Shown: positions 60,701-64,000 of the stretch, in pieces
Layout of the letters: every line of letters starts with the position of its first letter
How positions within the stretch are numbered: position 1 is the stretch's first letter
DNA from: Coniella vitis
Lineage: Eukaryota > Ascomycota > Sordariomycetes > Diaporthales > Schizoparmaceae
DNA: 64,000 bases
Reading direction: 5' to 3'
Assembly: GCA_011317545.1 (NCBI GenBank)
Contig: WUJK01000002.1
Span: forward strand, 3,472,001 to 3,536,000
Program-made: the position numbers and the translations under genes
The notes under the pieces: model-generated
What the model saw: only the letters and a program-made list of their open reading frames with translations
What the model was told of the DNA's origin: nothing
Databases searched by the model: none

Positions 60701-63700
60701 AAATTACACAACCTCTGTGTACAAATCTCATGCTCAGAGAGCCCAGAAGCGGAACCGATCCGGTACCCCGTGTGGTCTTATTTCAGACCGTATGCCAATC
60801 CACCATTACAACAGCATAGAGTCCATTGATGAGTTAGTGTATCCAGTCATAGAATGACAGACTCGTCATTGAATCGTGCACATTAGTACTTATGGAACAC
60901 GTTGCCCATCAACGTCCTCTCAACGTGCCAAAAGCAGGACTACAATTATCCAGCCCCTTGTGTCAGACCTACATAGTACAAGCAACTTGGAAACCCGCAG
61001 CATGATAACGTCCTTGTCCCAGCCGTTTTTCTCATCCTCCCTGTTTTGACATTTCATGCATGCATGCGTGCCATTATAAACGCCACGTGCACAGAGCCTC
61101 ATTGAGTCCGAAATAAACTAGCCGTCTCGTATTTCACCATTGCACTTATCGGATGGAAAGTTTCAAAATGGATGGACCGATTCTTGCTAGTAGAATCAAT
61201 TTTTGCGATCAAAAATCTACAAACCACAAGATGTCGCAATAATCTTAAAGCATATCCGAGCGCATTAGCCACGCGGCGCAAAGAATCAATACGAGAGCGC
61301 GATACCCCCAAACCCAAGGAACCCAAGAAAAACCAAGTTTTCCCACCCACTCTCGTCGTTCACTATTCACCAGTAGAGCGCAAGACTACGAGAGCCTCGA
61401 ACAGTCGATTATGGGGATTGTGGGGATGATGGGGTTTCTCGGTGGGAATCCCAAAGCGAATGGTACGTAGATGGCGCAAAAGGACACCCACAAGTCAACA
61501 ACCAGACCGCCAGCAACCAAGCCAAACCAAATACAGTGGATCGGGCATCCCCTGTCCAAAAGATAAACCCGACAAGCAAGAGAAAGAAGAAGGCACTGGG
61601 AAAAGACAGGCTGTCGGTTCTTCCTCAGAGTCACCCAAATTCTATTTTTTCCTCCCCTTCCCCTCTGGTTTGCTCCATCCGGTCCACTCGGCCTTCGGGA
61701 TACCGCATCAGGCATAGCCGATCCGGTGGATCTCTTCCTCCTTTTTTGACGCTACGCTACTGCACAACGAATCTTTGGGAACCTCGTGCGCGGCTTCCCG
61801 GGCGCCGGGGCGGAACTTACCACGACCCCATGGGACTTTTGGGGGGCTCTGAGCGTTGACTTTTCTAAAGCGCCTACCATATGCAGGCTTGATCGTGGCA
61901 CCACAGGCTCTGGTTCCGGCGGCTTCGTTTTGGCGTGCGGTCCATATACTGTGCGATGGGTAAGTCATTTGTCCCGGCTGCTTATATCGAGGCTAATCAT
62001 ACTATGTATATTTTGAATGATGGGTTGCGAAGAATTTTTTTTTTTTTTGGGATGCTATCGTCGTTCTTATCGTCGTCGTTATCCACACGCATGGTGTACC
62101 TGGGGTGTCCTTTTTGCTTCACACAACAAGAAGGTGATCTGAAGACTGAAAAACGGACATTTCAATGTTGAGTCGATTGTCTTTCTCATATCCAAAATAC
62201 TGAGTTTCTACTATAACTCGGACTATTACTATGTACATGGTACTCACTGACTTGCCTACGTATCAACCTTCCTGTTCCAACATCAATACCGGTACGCATA
62301 TACATAGTAGCAGTGGATATACTTATATCAAGCGTAAACTATAACCTCAGATGTATCCATCCACAGAAAAGAAAAAAAGCTAGCCATAATAGGAGTCATA
62401 GTGGCTTCTGCACAAATGCATTTTCTGTCAAAATCTATACAAGTGGACCATGCCCCCCAATCTACAGAATCAAAGTGGAGTTCATAAAAGGAAGCTTCTA
62501 CTATGTACTCTCAGTGTAGCGTTATTGTTGCATAGTAGATATGGTATTAAAAAAAAAGCGCAAAAACCTCTTCTGTTCTTTGGGTTCTTTGCCCACCAAT
62601 CCTTGCTCTTATCCAATTTACCATATAGAAAACTTGCATAGATTCGCACTTGACAGCTGTACATGCTATGTATGGTACTAAAAAAGTTATCTCTCAAGTG
62701 AATTCCTGTCCCCCCCCAAAAGTTTCTCTGCGGGGCCAACAAAGAGCCGCAAATATGGAATCGCCGGCCCCGCTGCATACTAACGTACATAGTATGTAGT
62801 ACTCGGACTTGTCCTTTTTACTTTCGGAAAGATAAAAAAAATGGGGGGTTTTGAACTGCTTTGTGAGGTTTTTTTATTTTTTTATATATATATATATATC
62901 CAGGGCATTCTTTCCATCGAAACAACACTTGTCTCGCTCAACACGGCCGAGCCGGCCGACGAGCCCGAGTCCAACCAAATGGCCCGCGTGAACATCATTC
63001 GGTACAAGCAAAACACTCCACTTTTGAGCGATAACGGTGATGATTACAGAGCGAGCATGCTATTATTCAGCATGGAACGCTACTATACCTGGCCCTTTTT
63101 TCGGGGGTTTTTTTCAATAAAAAGAAATACAATCCCGATTGTGTAATCAAAGCCTTCCATGGCATGCATTACATAGTACATGCACAAGGGTCCATTCTAA
63201 AGCAGTCGACCTGAATCCAAGAAGCGTACTAAGAATAAGCTTGCAATGTGTCCAGCCCTCCTTGGTTCCTTGATGTCATTGCAAAAGGCGAATGGAAAAG
63301 ATTGGAGATATTAGTCACCAGGTGTGTTATGTAATCCGGATAAAGACAGCGGGAAAAAAGAAAGTTGCGCATAGAAGCGGCGTGAATCACCCTTGTGGAT
63401 GAGTCCCATGTAATGGTGAGCAACTCTTTGCCGATCCGGAGCATTGTCAACTGATCACGTTAGCTGATCACGTTGGTCGATGAGTCGTGCGAGCCTTGTC
63501 GCCTCTGTGGAAGATCTGTGGACACTTTCGCATGGTGTTTTGACGTGATCAGAAAGATCTTTCATGCGGTTGGGAAAGTGGACTGATGTTTGCGAACATT
63601 ACAGCTTTGAAGGTGGCGGGAAGGATGGGATTTAAACTTAGACACCTGATAACCTTTTGCACTACGACCCGTGAGGCCTTGACCTCACCATGGACTGTAT

Positions 63701-63871
63701 GCGCTGGCTACCAATTGCCAATCAAGCTCTTAGTACGAACACTATGCTCCGGGAGCGCTATCAAATCCTTGGCTACTAGCTAATGTCCCTGGAGCCACCT
63801 CCGACTGGGACTTGGAGCAATAGCGCCTTGGCCATGGCCACCTTATTGTTCCGATGCGAAGCGTTTGCTCA
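57724..63871. other. gene-poor region, no intact gene seen
   Basis: About 6.1 kb right of VPS60. The VPS60 promoter is at the left end. Frames such as 58593-59030 and 61386-61715 lack recognisable domains and good splice patterns, and 59.0-60.4 kb looks AT-rich. Seven copies of the TACATAGTA/TACTATGTA motif fall between 60970 and 63179. A 13-base near-perfect tandem duplication (CTGATCACGTTAG then CTGATCACGTTGG) lies at 63451-63476. No intact gene is supported. Confidence 0.45.
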
Positions 63872-64000
63872 TCAACTTGATGAGGGCACTAACAAATCGC
63901 TGTATACCGCGCGTTCCAGCTCGTCCCATGCCTTGGTGACGACTTTGTCGGGATGTGGCAGGATGCTGGTAACCAGCGTAACACCAATGCCTGATTCGGG
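63872..64000 (-). pseudogene. decayed cytochrome P450 fragment (edge of window)
   Basis: Reading the minus strand inward from the window edge gives a 42-codon frame ending in TGA at 63872-63874. Its part ILPHPDKVVTKAWDELERAV fits the post-I-helix block of fungal P450s (HP, KA, ELDRVV pattern), and the following DLLVPSSS aligns with the usual DRLP stretch. Past the stop, interrupted pieces on the same strand at about 63650-63850 loosely recall the next P450 segments (KALLLQVPVGGG; GFDSAPGA) but are broken by stops and frame changes. No haem-binding FxxGxRxC motif is seen further down to 63.0 kb. This suggests a truncated or mutated copy. A functional gene with an intron starting near GCGGTATAC is a weaker alternative. 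Confidence 0.35.

Noticed and set aside
62841..63146. 101-codon plus-strand frame with a short GC-rich patch
   Set aside because: Starts in AT repeats and shows no recognisable domain; likely chance.
1..64000. tRNA genes
   Set aside because: Candidate T-arm-like sequences (for example near 4497 and 12486) lack matching acceptor and D-arm pairings.
13282..64000. Secondary-metabolite cluster
   Set aside because: Only isolated pieces (a P450-like remnant, an unknown membrane protein near the left end, an MFS carrier) are present, far apart and without any synthase gene.

Overview
The window is a 64 kb piece of a filamentous ascomycete nuclear genome. The evidence is short GT-AG introns (mostly 55-280 nt) with CTRAC-type branch points, fungal-type gene models, and families such as DUF3712 membrane proteins and a fungal DDX60-like helicase. 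A Sordariomycete, perhaps Hypocreales, is my best guess, but this is inferred from overall gene style and not proven. No tRNA, rRNA, CRISPR array, intact transposon or obvious biosynthetic cluster was found.

Layout. Positions 1-13.3 kb hold alpha-tubulin (+), a polytopic membrane protein (-), a DUF3712 membrane-anchored protein (-), an intronless adenosine-deaminase-family enzyme with bacterial-looking motifs (+), the diphthamide/Kti11 zinc protein DPH3 (+), and a small Ser/Thr-rich predicted GPI-anchored wall protein (-). From 13.3 to 17.0 kb there is a long non-coding stretch. Positions 17.0-31 kb form a dense housekeeping block: DDX60-like Ski2-type helicase (+), cytosolic leucyl-tRNA synthetase (-), a small predicted mitochondrial membrane protein (+), AP-3 sigma (-) and frataxin (+). 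Positions 31-45.3 kb hold the endocytic scaffold EDE1 (-), a FucP-like MFS sugar transporter (+) and the Cdc42 exchange factor CDC24 (-). A gene desert of about 7.5 kb follows (45.3-52.9 kb). Then come an F-box/WD40 protein (+) and the ESCRT-III protein VPS60/CHMP5 (-). The last 6.3 kb has no intact gene but ends in what looks like a decayed cytochrome P450 fragment.

How the genes relate. The genes are mostly unrelated housekeeping functions. A membrane-traffic and polarity theme recurs (AP-3 sigma, EDE1, CDC24, VPS60), and there are two translation-linked genes (LeuRS, DPH3). Several pairs share divergent promoters (LeuRS/small mitochondrial protein; AP-3 sigma/frataxin; EDE1/MFS) or converge tail to tail.

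Structure outside genes. The most striking signal is a short motif, TACATAGTA (or its complement TACTATGTA), often extended to GTAC-ATA-GTAC. I count 18 exact copies, all in intergenic DNA and clustered in the gene-poor stretches; chance predicts about 0.5. There are also two perfect inverted repeats: 11 bp arms just upstream of the helicase gene, and 17 bp arms in the 46-52 kb desert. Splice sites were chosen by eye from reading frame and consensus; no transcript data were available.
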